Of a stretch of DNA of 64,000 nucleotides, positions 8,461-16,837 are shown piece after piece. Position 1 is the first letter of the stretch. Every line of letters starts with the position of its first letter. The notes under the pieces are model-generated. The model did not search any database. It saw only the letters and a list, made by a program, of their open reading frames with translations, and was not told where the DNA came from. The DNA is from Rhizomicrobium sp. (lineage in GTDB: Bacteria > Pseudomonadota > Alphaproteobacteria > Micropepsales > Micropepsaceae), in assembly GCA_037200045.1 (NCBI GenBank), contig JBBCHM010000001.1:558001-622000 (forward strand). Reading direction: 5' to 3'. The position numbers were made by a program, and so were the translations under genes.

Positions 8461-9909
8461 GTGGCGGAGCGGTACGACGCGGCGATCATCGGCGCCGGCG
8501 CGGATGGGCTGGCGGCGGCCGCGCTGCTCGGCCGCGCCGGCCTGCGCGCCGTCGTGCTCGAACGTCAGCCGGGTCCTGGCGGCGTGCTCGTCACAAAGCA
8601 ATTCCATCCCGGCTTCTTCGCCTCGCCCTTCGCCGACGACATCGCGCCGATCGACGATTCGCTGTTCTGGTCGCTCGATCTCGCGCGCCACGGCGCCTGG
8701 GCGATGCCGCCCGCGCCCGAGACGGCGGCCTGGCCGGACAAGAAACTGATCGCCGATCCGTTCGCCGAACTGCACGCCACCATCGACGCGCGGCGCGGCG
8801 CGGCGCTGGCGCGAGCGCGATTGCCGTCACCGCCGCCGTCGCGTTGGAATCCGTTCGCGACACACCGCGAAGCGCCCTGGCCGGCCGAAGACTGGAACCA
8901 TCGCGCCCTCGCCGACCTCGTCGCCGCGTTCGCGCCGAACCAGGAGCAGGCGGCGCTCGCCGCCGCCGGCGCGCTGGAGGGCCGTGCCGCCGATCCGCTC
9001 GCCGCCGGCACGGCGCTGCACCTGCTCGCGCGGCCGGCCGGCGGGGTGTGGCGCGGCGGCCTTGGCGGGCTCGGCATCGCGCTGGCGGCGGCGGCGCGCG
9101 AGGCGGTCGCCGAGATCGCCTGCGGGCTGGAGGTCAGCGACATACGCAGTCACAAGGGCCGCGTCGCCGGCGTCGGCCATGCCGATGGCAGCGAGGTCGC
9201 CGCCCGCGCCGTGATCTCGACCCTCGACCTCAAGCGCACTTTCCTTTCGATGTTTCCGTGGAGCGAGTTGCCCAAGGAGGCGATCGGACGGATCGCGCAT
9301 TTCCGCACCGCCGGTTCCACCGCGCGCCTGCTCGTGGCGCTCGGCGAGCGGCCGGACGCGGCGCCGCGCGGAGCGCTGCACGTCATGCCCGACATAAGCC
9401 GGCTGGTCGAAGCGCACGCCGCCTGGCGCGGCGGCGTCCTGGCCGAGCACCTGCCGATCACGCTGCGCTTCTGCTCGGCGTCCGATCCGGCGCTGGCGCC
9501 CATCGGCGCCGCGACGATGACCGCGACCGTCGGTTGCGTTCCCTTCACGCCGTTCGACGGCGCCTGGACGCATGAGAAGCGCGACCTGCTCGCCCAGCGC
9601 ATCTTCGCGGCGATCGAGGAGGTTCTTCCCGGCATCCGCAAGAACGTCCTGGGATTCGAGCTTCTGGTTCCGCCCGATCTGGAAGAGGCGCTGAGCGCCA
9701 CGGCGGGCGATCTTGCGGGCGGCGAGATCGCGCCCGACCAGATGTTCGCCTTCCGCCCGGGCTTCGCGCGCGGCGGCCCGCGCACGCCGGTCGACGGGCT
9801 TTACCTCGCCGGTCCGTCTTCCGCCGCCGGGCCGCTGGCGACCGGCACCGCCGGCGCCATCGCCGCCGAGGCGCTGATCGCCGATCTGCGCGCGGGCAGG
9901 CTGTCATGA
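8461..9909 (+). CDS. phytoene-desaturase-like NAD(P)/FAD oxidoreductase
   Basis: 482 residues with a GTG start preceded by GGGAGTGGGG. The N-terminal Rossmann motif AAIIGAGADGLAAAALLGRAGLRAVVLER is of the CrtI/NAD(P)-binding type, followed by PGPGG. The C-terminus has 'VDGLYLAGPSSAAGPLATGTAGAIAAEAL', the second FAD contact of the phytoene-desaturase superfamily. No carotenoid genes are in the window, so a carotenoid substrate is not supported. It is the first gene of a four-gene set joined by ATGA overlaps with a sister flavoprotein and a GcvT-like protein, implying a shared reaction sequence. Confidence 0.82.
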   Translation: MAERYDAAIIGAGADGLAAAALLGRAGLRAVVLERQPGPGGVLVTKQFHPGFFASPFADDIAPIDDSLFWSLDLARHGAWAMPPAPETAAWPDKKLIADPFAELHATIDARRGAALARARLPSPPPSRWNPFATHREAPWPAEDWNHRALADLVAAFAPNQEQAALAAAGALEGRAADPLAAGTALHLLARPAGGVWRGGLGGLGIALAAAAREAVAEIACGLEVSDIRSHKGRVAGVGHADGSEVAARAVISTLDLKRTFLSMFPWSELPKEAIGRIAHFRTAGSTARLLVALGERPDAAPRGALHVMPDISRLVEAHAAWRGGVLAEHLPITLRFCSASDPALAPIGAATMTATVGCVPFTPFDGAWTHEKRDLLAQRIFAAIEEVLPGIRKNVLGFELLVPPDLEEALSATAGDLAGGEIAPDQMFAFRPGFARGGPRTPVDGLYLAGPSSAAGPLATGTAGAIAAEALIADLRAGRLS

Positions 9910-11309
9910 GCGAGCAGCAATTCGACGCATTGGTGGTCGGCGGCGGGGTCGAGGGGCTGATCGCCGTCTCGTTCCTCGCCAGAGCGGGCCTGCGCGCGCA
10001 ATTGCTGGAGCGGTCCGCCATCCTGTTCGGCCATGCCGGCGCCGCGACGCTCGCCGCGCTCGATCCGGTCGTCGTCAAGGAGCTCAAGCTCGCCCGGCAC
10101 GGTTTGAAATTCGCCGCCCGCGATCTCAGCCTCACGGCGCTGCGCCATGGCGGCGCCAACGCGGTGGTGAGCCGCGACCGTCACGCCACCGCCAAGAGCC
10201 TCGCCGCGCTGTCGCAGGCCGACGCGCTCGCCTATGCCGGCTTTCGCCGCGACCTCTTCGCGCTCGCCCGCGCGCTGCGCCCGTCCTGGTGGGAGGGCAG
10301 GCCGGTGGCCGAGACGCTCGCCGGCCTCAAGCCGCGTCCGCGCGCCTTGTTCGAGCGTCTGAGCGTCTCCAGCGCCAGCGCCTACATCGCGGCGACGTTC
10401 GAATCCGACGCGCTGCGCGCCGCGCTCGCCTTCGCCGCCGCCGATTGCGGCGCCGCTCCGCCGGAAGCCGGTTCGGCGCTGGCGCTGCTGTGGGCGGCGG
10501 GGCAGGAGATGAGCGGCCTGCAGGGCGCGGTCGCCATTCCGCAGGGCGGCGTGGTCGGCCTGCTGCGCGCCCTGTCCGAAGCGGCGCAGGCGTCGGGCGC
10601 GGCGATCCGCACCGGCGCGACGGTCGCGCGGCTCACGCTCGCCGGCGGCGCGGTGACGGGCGCCGAACTCGCCACCGGAGAAACGGTGGCGGCGCCGCTG
10701 GTGCTCTCGGCGCTGTCGCGCCGCCGCAGCCTGCTCGAACTTTTGCCGTTAGGCGAGATCGGGCTCGGCGCGGCGCGGGCGCTGAGCCGGCCGGCGGAAG
10801 CCTTCGGCGCGGCAACGCTCGTCTTCACCCTGGCGCCCGCCTTCGATGCCGGCTTCGCGTCCGGCACGCGCACGGTGATCGCCGAGCGGCCCGAGACCTA
10901 CGAGACCGCGCTCGCCGCCATCCGCCTCGGCACCGCGCCGCCCGAGCCCGCTCTCGAACTCGTGATGTTTGCGCAAGACGCCGCGCGCACGCTCACCGTC
11001 CGCGCCTGGCCCGTCGCGCCGTCTTACGACCGTAACGCTTTGGTGCGAACGGTGACGGCGATGATCGAGCGCCACGCGACGGGCTTTGCCCAGGCGATAA
11101 CGAACACCGACGTGCTGGAGCCGCCGCAGGGCGAGCCCTTCGCCGTCGCGCGCCTGCTGGCCGGCGCAGCGGCGCGGATCGAGACGCCCGTGCGCGGCCT
11201 TCTCCTTTGCGGCATCGATGCCGAGCCGGTCCACGCGCTGTCCGGCCGCGCCGCGCGCCAGGCGGCGCGGATCGCCGTCGCGCGGCACAAAAGGGTGGGC
11301 GCGCCATGA
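9906..11309 (+). CDS. second desaturase-like FAD protein, divergent paralogue
   Basis: 467 residues starting at an ATG that overlaps the previous stop (ATGA). It has the same N-terminal layout (ALVVGGGVEGLIAVSFLARAGLRAQLLER) as the preceding protein but lacks the PGPGG after it, and its C-terminal element ('VRGLLLCGIDAEPVHALSGRAARQAARIA') is weaker than the GP..AGP..GT..GA of the first. The pair may have arisen by duplication and may form a heteromer in which only the first keeps a fully canonical FAD site. Substrate unknown. Overlaps the next gene by ATGA as well. Confidence 0.78.
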   Translation: MSEQQFDALVVGGGVEGLIAVSFLARAGLRAQLLERSAILFGHAGAATLAALDPVVVKELKLARHGLKFAARDLSLTALRHGGANAVVSRDRHATAKSLAALSQADALAYAGFRRDLFALARALRPSWWEGRPVAETLAGLKPRPRALFERLSVSSASAYIAATFESDALRAALAFAAADCGAAPPEAGSALALLWAAGQEMSGLQGAVAIPQGGVVGLLRALSEAAQASGAAIRTGATVARLTLAGGAVTGAELATGETVAAPLVLSALSRRRSLLELLPLGEIGLGAARALSRPAEAFGAATLVFTLAPAFDAGFASGTRTVIAERPETYETALAAIRLGTAPPEPALELVMFAQDAARTLTVRAWPVAPSYDRNALVRTVTAMIERHATGFAQAITNTDVLEPPQGEPFAVARLLAGAAARIETPVRGLLLCGIDAEPVHALSGRAARQAARIAVARHKRVGAP

Positions 11310-12424
11310 GCCCCGTCCGCGCCACGCCCTTCCACAGCCGCGCCGCCGACGCCAACGCCGGCAATCTGTGGACGGCGCGGGGTGGCTTCACGCTCGCCGC
11401 CGCCTATTCGCGCACCGACGCAGAAGCCGCCGCCGCGCGCGTCGGCGTCGTCATGGCCGACATCTCCTGGCGCTGGCGTGTCGCGTTCGAGGGCGCGCGG
11501 GCGCGTGAGCTGGTGCAGCGCCTCTTCACGCGCGACCCCTCGGGCTTGCAGCCCGGCCAGGCGCTGAAGGCGCTGTGGCTCAGTGACGGCGGCGGCGTGC
11601 GCGGCGCGGGCGTCGTGGCGCGGCAGGGCCGCCAGTCCTACCTTCTCGTTTCGGCGGGGCAGGATGCCGACTGGATCGCCGACGCCGCCGCGCGCTTCGG
11701 CGTTGCGGTTCGCGACGTGACGGAAGAGGAGGGCGGCCTCGCCATCGCCGGTCCCTATGCCGCCAAGCTGGTCGCGGCGCTGGGCCTCGATCCCGCATTG
11801 GAGTTGTCCGCTTTCCGCAAGGAGGCGTGGAAGAACATCGACGTCACGCTGTCGCGCTTCGGCGAGTTGGGCGGCTACGAACTCTGGTGCTCGGCCGAGG
11901 ACGCGCCGCTGGTCTGGGACCGCATCGCCCGCGCCGGCGCGCCCTTCGCGATCCTGCCCGCCGGGCTGGACGCGATGGACGTGCTCGACATCGAAGCCGG
12001 CGTGCCGCGGCCCGGCCGCGACTATGACGGCGCGACCGACCCGGACGCGACCGGGCCGCTGGCCGGCGAGCTTCGCCTCGCCAGGCTGATCGATGCCGAC
12101 CATGCCGGCTTCAACGGCGCCCGCGCCGCGCGCGCGGCCAAGCCGCGCCTCGGCCTCGCCGGCCTCGTCATCGACAGCTCCGTGCCCGCGCCGTTCACGC
12201 CGGTGACCGCCGGCGGCAAGACGATCGGCCGCACGCTGTCCTCGCGCTATTCGCCGCTGCTGCGCCGCGCCATCGCGCTCGCGCAGATCGAGGAAGCCCG
12301 CGCGGTGCCCGGCACCGCCGTCGAGGTCATGCTCCCCGCCTCGCGCCTCCTGCCGCCGACCCTGGCGGCGGCGCGCATCGTGGACTTGCCTTTTCTGCCG
12401 CCACCCGATCCCATCGCGCCATGA
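11306..12424 (+). CDS. GcvT/aminomethyltransferase-like folate-binding protein
   Basis: 372 residues with the GcvT fold: 'ARVGVVMADISWRWRVAFEGARARELVQRLFTRD' (start of the domain), 'YLLVSAGQDADWI', 'ELGGYELWC' and the acidic 'DVLDIEAGVPRPGRDYD' in the middle, and a GcvT C-terminal barrel ending 'IGRTLSSRYSPLLRRAIALAQIEEA'. True GcvT works with GcvH and GcvP in glycine cleavage; neither is here, and the sequence is divergent. Domains of this kind also occur in dimethylglycine and sarcosine oxidases, where they take up formaldehyde units on tetrahydrofolate released by a flavoprotein. The coupling to two flavoproteins suggests a similar oxidative demethylation, which is inference. Start is the ATGA overlap at 11306. 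Confidence 0.8.
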   Translation: MSPVRATPFHSRAADANAGNLWTARGGFTLAAAYSRTDAEAAAARVGVVMADISWRWRVAFEGARARELVQRLFTRDPSGLQPGQALKALWLSDGGGVRGAGVVARQGRQSYLLVSAGQDADWIADAAARFGVAVRDVTEEEGGLAIAGPYAAKLVAALGLDPALELSAFRKEAWKNIDVTLSRFGELGGYELWCSAEDAPLVWDRIARAGAPFAILPAGLDAMDVLDIEAGVPRPGRDYDGATDPDATGPLAGELRLARLIDADHAGFNGARAARAAKPRLGLAGLVIDSSVPAPFTPVTAGGKTIGRTLSSRYSPLLRRAIALAQIEEARAVPGTAVEVMLPASRLLPPTLAAARIVDLPFLPPPDPIAP

Positions 12425-12696
12425 AGCATGCCGGCTCCAAGGCGCTCGACCGGCTCGAGCCCTTGCTCGAACAGCTCCGCCGTCACGGCGCGCTGAAGGA
12501 GAAATCGCGCGGCTGCTTCTATCTGGGCGGCAGGAGCTTCCTGCATTTCCACGAGCACGGCGAAGGCGAACTTTACGCCGATATCGGCCTGGGCGACGAT
12601 TTCGAGCGGCTGCCGGCCATGACGAAAACCCAGCACAAGGCCATCCTGCGCCTCGCCGCCGAGGCCGCCGACGGAAAGTCCGCCAAGGCCCGTTGA
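12421..12696 (+). CDS. small conserved-looking protein, last in flavoprotein/GcvT operon
   Basis: 91 residues, start overlapping the previous stop (ATGA). A basic helix rich in Leu/Arg is followed by 'GCFYLGGRSFLHFHEHGEGELYADIGLG', with clustered His and acidic residues, then a helical tail. No family recognised. The overlap with the GcvT-like gene and codon use like its neighbours argue that it is real and part of the same unit. It is soluble, without signal peptide. Confidence 0.7.
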   Translation: MKHAGSKALDRLEPLLEQLRRHGALKEKSRGCFYLGGRSFLHFHEHGEGELYADIGLGDDFERLPAMTKTQHKAILRLAAEAADGKSAKAR

Positions 12697-12731
12697 AACC
12701 GCCGCATGCGTTCGCGACAGTCCGTTCCGGC

Positions 12732-13286
12732 ATGACGATCGATCCGGACGCCGACCTCGTCGCCCGCGTCGGCCGGGGCGACCGCGCCGCGGCCGCGGCT
12801 CTGATGGCGCACCATCTTCCCCGGATGCTGGCGCTGTCGCGGCGCATGCTGTCCGATCCGATCGAGGCCGAGGACGCGGTGCAGGACGCCTTCATCCAGC
12901 TTTGGACCCACGCGTCGCGCTGGGAGCCCGGCCGCGCCAAGATCGGCACCTGGCTTTACCGGGTGACCTTGAACAAGTGTTACGACCGGCTGCGCCGCCG
13001 CCCGACCGCGCGGCTGGACGAAGCCGCTGAAATCGTCGATCCCGCGCCAGGCCCCGAGGCGGGCCTGCAGAACGCGGCGATCTCCGTCCAGATCGAGGCG
13101 GCGCTGGCCGCTCTGCCGGAGCGCCAGCGCGCCGCCATCCAGCTTTGCCATTTCCAGGGCTGCGGCAATATTGAAGCGGCGGAAATCCTCGGGATCGGCG
13201 TTGAAGCCCTGGAATCGCTCCTGGCGCGCGGGCGCCGCGCGCTTCGCGTGACGCTCGAACACCTGAAGGACGACGGCTGGGCATGA
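12732..13286 (+). CDS. ECF-type RNA polymerase sigma factor
   Basis: 184 residues with sigma region 2 ('HHLPRMLALSRRMLSDPIEAEDAVQDAFIQLW', 'GTWLYRVTLNKCYDRLRRR') and region 4 ('LAALPERQRAAIQLCHFQGCGNIEAAEILGIGVEALESLLARGRRALR'). I chose the ATG at 12732, where the sigma fold begins, over an in-frame TTG at 12693 inside the preceding stop. The next gene overlaps by ATGA and encodes a small one-helix membrane protein, and the third gene a periplasmic sensor-like protein, the arrangement of a cell-surface-signalling ECF system of the CnrH/NccH sort. Confidence 0.9.
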   Translation: MTIDPDADLVARVGRGDRAAAAALMAHHLPRMLALSRRMLSDPIEAEDAVQDAFIQLWTHASRWEPGRAKIGTWLYRVTLNKCYDRLRRRPTARLDEAAEIVDPAPGPEAGLQNAAISVQIEAALAALPERQRAAIQLCHFQGCGNIEAAEILGIGVEALESLLARGRRALRVTLEHLKDDGWA

Positions 13287-13603
13287 CGAAGATGGAAGAC
13301 AATGAGGACGACGCCCGGCTGGGCCGGCTGCTGGCGATGGCGCCGGCGCTGGCGGTACCCGAAGCGCTGGAGCGGCGCATCCTCGCCGACTTCGACCGCA
13401 TCGCGGCGCGCCGGGGCTTCGCGAAGGCGTTGCGCCGCGCCGCCGACCTGATATGGCCCGGCGCGCCGGTGTGGCAGCCGGCCATGGCCTTCGCGCTGTC
13501 GCTGATGATCGGGCTCGGCGTCGCCGCCTTCGCGCCGCTCGAACCGTCGCCGGACGAAAGCGCGTTCGCCGTCGATATCGACATCACTGCGCAAGGCGGC
13601 TGA
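13283..13603 (+). CDS. probable membrane anti-sigma factor (CnrY-like position)
   Basis: 106 residues: an acidic/helical cytoplasmic part of about 65 residues ('LAVPEALERRILADFDRIAARRGF'), one transmembrane helix near residues 70-90 ('MAFALSLMIGLGVAAF') and a short periplasmic tail. It has no zinc-finger (HxxxCxxC) motif, so it is not a ZAS-type anti-sigma. Function is inferred from size, topology and its ATGA overlap with the sigma gene. The family is not recognised by sequence alone. Confidence 0.7.
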   Translation: MTKMEDNEDDARLGRLLAMAPALAVPEALERRILADFDRIAARRGFAKALRRAADLIWPGAPVWQPAMAFALSLMIGLGVAAFAPLEPSPDESAFAVDIDITAQGG

Positions 13604-13604
13604 G

Positions 13605-14075
13605 ATGGACGAGACCCGGCCCCGCCGCAAATGGCTGCTGATCGTATCGCTGTGCCTGAATGTGGCGCTGATCGCCGGCATCGCGGTGGTGGCGTGGCGC
13701 ATCGCGCATTTCGACATCGCGGCCGGCGGCGGCGGCCCGATGTCGCCGCGCGCCGTCATGGCGGAGTTTCCCGACCGCGAAGGCGCCATCCAGAGGATCG
13801 TCGCCGCGCATCGGGCCCGGATCGCCGACCTGCGCCGCGCAGCCGCGCAGGCCCGCCGCGAGGTCTTCGGCGCCTTCGCGGCGCCGGACTACACGCTGCG
13901 GAAGATGGCCGCGTCGCTCGACGCCATGGCGGCGGCGGACGCCGCCGTCGAGCGCGAAGCGGTCGCCCTGGCGGGCGAGAGCCTGGCGACACTGTCGCCG
14001 GCGCAGCGCCAGGCCATGGCCGATCGCCTCAAGGCCCGCGACCACTCGTGGTTCTTCCGGATGCTGCAGCGGTAG
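13605..14075 (+). CDS. periplasmic heavy-metal sensor-like protein (CnrX/CpxP type)
   Basis: 156 residues: a positively charged N-terminus, one transmembrane helix (about residues 10-31) and a periplasmic all-helical domain with 'REGAIQRIVAAHRARIADLRRAAAQARREVF', 'DYTLRKMAASLDAMAAADAAVEREAV' and 'LATLSPAQRQAMADRL', the pattern of the Metal_resist/Spy/CpxP group. In Cupriavidus CnrX the equivalent protein senses Ni/Co and releases CnrH from CnrY. His and Met metal ligands are sparse here, so the signal may not be a metal. It starts one base after the previous stop, completing a sigma/anti-sigma/sensor unit. Confidence 0.78.
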   Translation: MDETRPRRKWLLIVSLCLNVALIAGIAVVAWRIAHFDIAAGGGGPMSPRAVMAEFPDREGAIQRIVAAHRARIADLRRAAAQARREVFGAFAAPDYTLRKMAASLDAMAAADAAVEREAVALAGESLATLSPAQRQAMADRLKARDHSWFFRMLQR

Positions 14076-14103
14076 CGGATACCGTTGAGCCTAAACCAAA
14101 ACT

Positions 14104-14197
14104 GTCATGGCCCGCGAATGCGGGCCACCCAGTTGAGTTCTGCACGTACTATCCAGTTTCACTGACAACACAGTCACCCGCATTCGCGGGCCATGAC
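14104..14197. repeat. REP-like inverted repeat
   Basis: GTCATGGCCCGCGAATGCGG at 14104 is mirrored by CCGCATTCGCGGGCCATGAC ending at 14197, with about 50 bases between. Each arm also contains its own small palindrome (CCCGC-GAAT-GCGGG). The same unit occurs as a single compact palindrome at 23865-23891. It lies between convergent genes and is followed by a T-rich tract (ATTGTTTTT), so it may also terminate transcription. Confidence 0.8.
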
Positions 14198-14233
14198 ACC
14201 TATTGTTTTTCGGCGGGCGGTCAGACCAACCCC

Positions 14234-15313
14234 TCACAACCCCGCCCGGATCTCCGTCCAGTCGTTGACGATCCGGTCCTTGTTCTTCAGCCGGCGCTGG
14301 AAGATGCCGCTCTTGAGGAAGGTCTCCACGTCGCGCGTCAGGCCGAGACGGGCGAAGGTCTCGTTCGACACGTTCTTCAGCGCCTCCTCGTTCGCCGGCT
14401 CGTCGCCGATCTTCTCGATCGTGTAGGCCGCCGCGCCGTCCGACAGCGAGGAATCGATCAGCGCCAGCGCTTTCGCCTCGTCCGACGGATCCTTGTGCAT
14501 CACCAGCCCGCAGACATAGGTGAACATGCCGCCCGGCGGGTTCATGTACGCGACCGGCTTACCCTCGTCGTGCAGCGTCTTGTAGATGATGCGCCACGAC
14601 ATCGCCGCCACGATCTCGCCCGAGCCGAGCCCCTGCGTCAGCGTGGTGTTGTCGCTCGACACGACGCGCGTCTGCTTGATCAGTTCGCGCAATTTCGCCT
14701 TCACCAGCTCGTACTGCGCCGGGGTCATGTTGTAGGCGTCGACGCCGATCATGTGCGCGATGAACGGCACGGTATCGTCCACGCCGTCCAGCACCGAGAC
14801 GCGGCCCTTGTATTTGGGATCGAACAGGATGTTCCAGCTCTGCGATTTGACATATTCCGGCGCCAGATCGGTGCGGAAGGTGATCGAGGTGTTGCCCCAG
14901 TAATGCGGCACGAACCAGACATGGGTCTTGTCGGCCCAGATGCCGGGCATGTCGCGCAGGGTCGGCGAGATCTTGTTCCAGTTCTTCAGCTTGGTCGTGT
15001 CGATCGGCTGCAGCAGCCCCGCCTCCCGCCAGCGCGGGAATTCGTAATAGCAGGGCCCCATCACGTCCGGCTTGTAGCCGGCGCGCATCTTGGCGAAGGC
15101 CTCATCCTCGTCGGCGAAGATCGTGATGTTCGGCTTCTCGCCATATGTCTTCTGGTAATCGGCCAGGAACGGCGCGTCCATGTAGTCTTCCCACTGGAAC
15201 AGCGACACCGGCTTGCCGGCGGGCGCGGCGGCGTTCCTGTCCCCGCTTCGGCCGCAGGCCGCGACGCTCAGCGCCAGCGCGGCCGCGATCGCCAATTTGA
15301 CCGGCAATTTCAT
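14234..15313 (-). CDS. polyamine ABC transporter substrate-binding lipoprotein (PotD/PotF-like)
   Basis: 359 residues with a lipoprotein signal (LALSVAAC, Cys at about residue 21). The mature part has the PotD/PotF layout: 'VSLFQWEDYMDAPFLADYQKTYG', 'PDVMGPCYYEFPRWREAGLLQPID', 'WADKTHVWFVPHYWGNTSITFRTDLAP' and 'YVCGLVMHKDP'. It would capture putrescine or spermidine outside the inner membrane. The ATG at 15313 follows GGAGGGG and begins the signal; the longer frame was rejected. The permease and ATPase genes are not in the window. It diverges from a glutamate-putrescine ligase-like gene, with 117 bases of shared promoter region between. Confidence 0.85.
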   Translation of the reverse strand: MKLPVKLAIAAALALSVAACGRSGDRNAAAPAGKPVSLFQWEDYMDAPFLADYQKTYGEKPNITIFADEDEAFAKMRAGYKPDVMGPCYYEFPRWREAGLLQPIDTTKLKNWNKISPTLRDMPGIWADKTHVWFVPHYWGNTSITFRTDLAPEYVKSQSWNILFDPKYKGRVSVLDGVDDTVPFIAHMIGVDAYNMTPAQYELVKAKLRELIKQTRVVSSDNTTLTQGLGSGEIVAAMSWRIIYKTLHDEGKPVAYMNPPGGMFTYVCGLVMHKDPSDEAKALALIDSSLSDGAAAYTIEKIGDEPANEEALKNVSNETFARLGLTRDVETFLKSGIFQRRLKNKDRIVNDWTEIRAGL

Positions 15314-15430
15314 TATCCCCTCCAGGGCGGAAACCGACATGAAAGCTAGGGCGGCCGGCCCTTCCGCGCAATCGCGCGCGTCGCGATCGTGTCAGTTGGT
15401 CGCCGCGCCGGGCCGGCCTATGATGTGCCC

Positions 15431-16831
15431 ATGAACAAGGCAACGCCCCTTCCCGCCTTCGCGCGGCCGGCTTTCGTCGATTCCGCCCGCGCGGAATTCG
15501 AGGCGGCCGTCGCCGCCCATCCGGACGTCGAATGCGTCGATGCCGTGGTGGTCGACATCTCCGGCACGATGCGCGGCAAGCGCCTGCCGCTGGCGCAGGC
15601 GGCGCGCCTGTTCGAGACCGGCATGCAGCTGCCGCGCTCGGTCTATCTGATGGACGTCAAGGGCGAGATGGTGAACCCGTTCGGCCGCGGCTTCGGCGAC
15701 GGCGACCCCGACGGCACCGCCTGGCCGGTGCCCGGCACGCTCTCGCCCGTCTGGGGCGAGGGGCCCAGGCGGCTCCAACTGCTCGCCAGCATGCGCAACG
15801 AGGACGGCGCGCCGACCGGCGGCGAGCCGCGCGCCGCGCTGGAGCGCGTGCTGGAGCGCTTCGCCGATCATCGCCTGACGCCGGTGGTCGCGCTGGAGCT
15901 GGAATTCTACCTGATCGACCGCGCCCGCGACGCGAACGGCGCGCCGCTGCCGCCGCTCTGTCCGCGCAGCGGCCTGCGCGAGAAGGACAACGCGGTCTAT
16001 TCGATCGACGATCTCGACCGCTATGCCGCCTTCCACGCCGCGCTGGGCGAGGCGGCGCGGGTGCAGGGCATCCCGGTCAGCGGCGCCTCGTCGGAATACG
16101 CGCCGGGCCAGTTCGAGATCAATTTGCATCACCAGGCCGATGCGCGCCTGGCCGCCGACCACGCCGTGTTCCTCAAGCAGATCGTGAAATGCGCCGCCCG
16201 CGCCAGCGGCTTCGAGGCGACCTTCATGGCCAAGCCCTATCTCGACCGCATCGGCAGCGGCCTGCACATCCATGCCAGCATCCTCGACATCGACGGCCGC
16301 AACATCTTCGACGACGGCACGGCGGAAGGCTCGGAGCGCCTGCGCCACGCCATCGGCGGCCTGCAGGCGCTGATGCCGGAATCGATGGCGCTGTTCGCGC
16401 CGGCGATCAATTCCTACCGCCGCTTCGAGCCCGACATGTTCGCGCCGGTCAACCGCCGCTGGGGCGTCAACAACCGCTCGGCGGGGCTGCGCGTCCCCGT
16501 CGGCCCGGGCGCGGGCCGCCGCGTCGAGCACCGCGCCGCCGGCGCCGACGCCAATCCCTATTTCGCCGCCGCCGCCGTGCTGGCGGGATTGCATTACGGA
16601 TTGGAGCGCAAGCTCGATCCCGGCCCGCCCGCGACCGTCAATGTCTCGCGCGAGCCCGATCTGGCGCTGCCCTTCACGCTGGACGAGGCGCTGACGCGGC
16701 TGAAGGACGGCATGACCGTCTCGAATTATCTCGGCGAGGAAACCGTCGCGCTCTATGGCGAGACCAAGCGGCTGGAAGCCGAACGCTTCCGCAAGATCAT
16801 CTCGGCGGCGGAATACGATTGGTATCTCTGA
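15431..16831 (+). CDS. puuA: glutamine synthetase family; glutamate-putrescine ligase-like
   Basis: 466 residues of the glutamine-synthetase fold, in the PuuA/GlnA-like branch: 'VDAVVVDISGTMRGKRLP' (beta-grasp domain), 'ALELEFYL' with metal-binding Glu, 'SSEYAPGQFEINLHH', 'GSGLHIHASI' with the metal-binding His, 'NNRSAGLRVPVG' and 'VEHRAAGADANPYFAAAAVLAG'. No adenylylation Tyr region of GlnA is seen. PuuA ligates glutamate to putrescine at the start of its catabolism. Assignment rests on subfamily resemblance plus the divergent polyamine-binding lipoprotein. Start ATG at 15431 has no strong ribosome site; the upstream in-frame stretch has no family similarity. Confidence 0.78.
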   Translation: MNKATPLPAFARPAFVDSARAEFEAAVAAHPDVECVDAVVVDISGTMRGKRLPLAQAARLFETGMQLPRSVYLMDVKGEMVNPFGRGFGDGDPDGTAWPVPGTLSPVWGEGPRRLQLLASMRNEDGAPTGGEPRAALERVLERFADHRLTPVVALELEFYLIDRARDANGAPLPPLCPRSGLREKDNAVYSIDDLDRYAAFHAALGEAARVQGIPVSGASSEYAPGQFEINLHHQADARLAADHAVFLKQIVKCAARASGFEATFMAKPYLDRIGSGLHIHASILDIDGRNIFDDGTAEGSERLRHAIGGLQALMPESMALFAPAINSYRRFEPDMFAPVNRRWGVNNRSAGLRVPVGPGAGRRVEHRAAGADANPYFAAAAVLAGLHYGLERKLDPGPPATVNVSREPDLALPFTLDEALTRLKDGMTVSNYLGEETVALYGETKRLEAERFRKIISAAEYDWYL

Positions 16832-16837
16832 GCGCGC

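Noticed and set aside
11024..12949. 641-codon minus-strand open frame
   Set aside because: Antisense to the GcvT-like gene and its neighbours, which are joined by ATGA overlaps on the plus strand.
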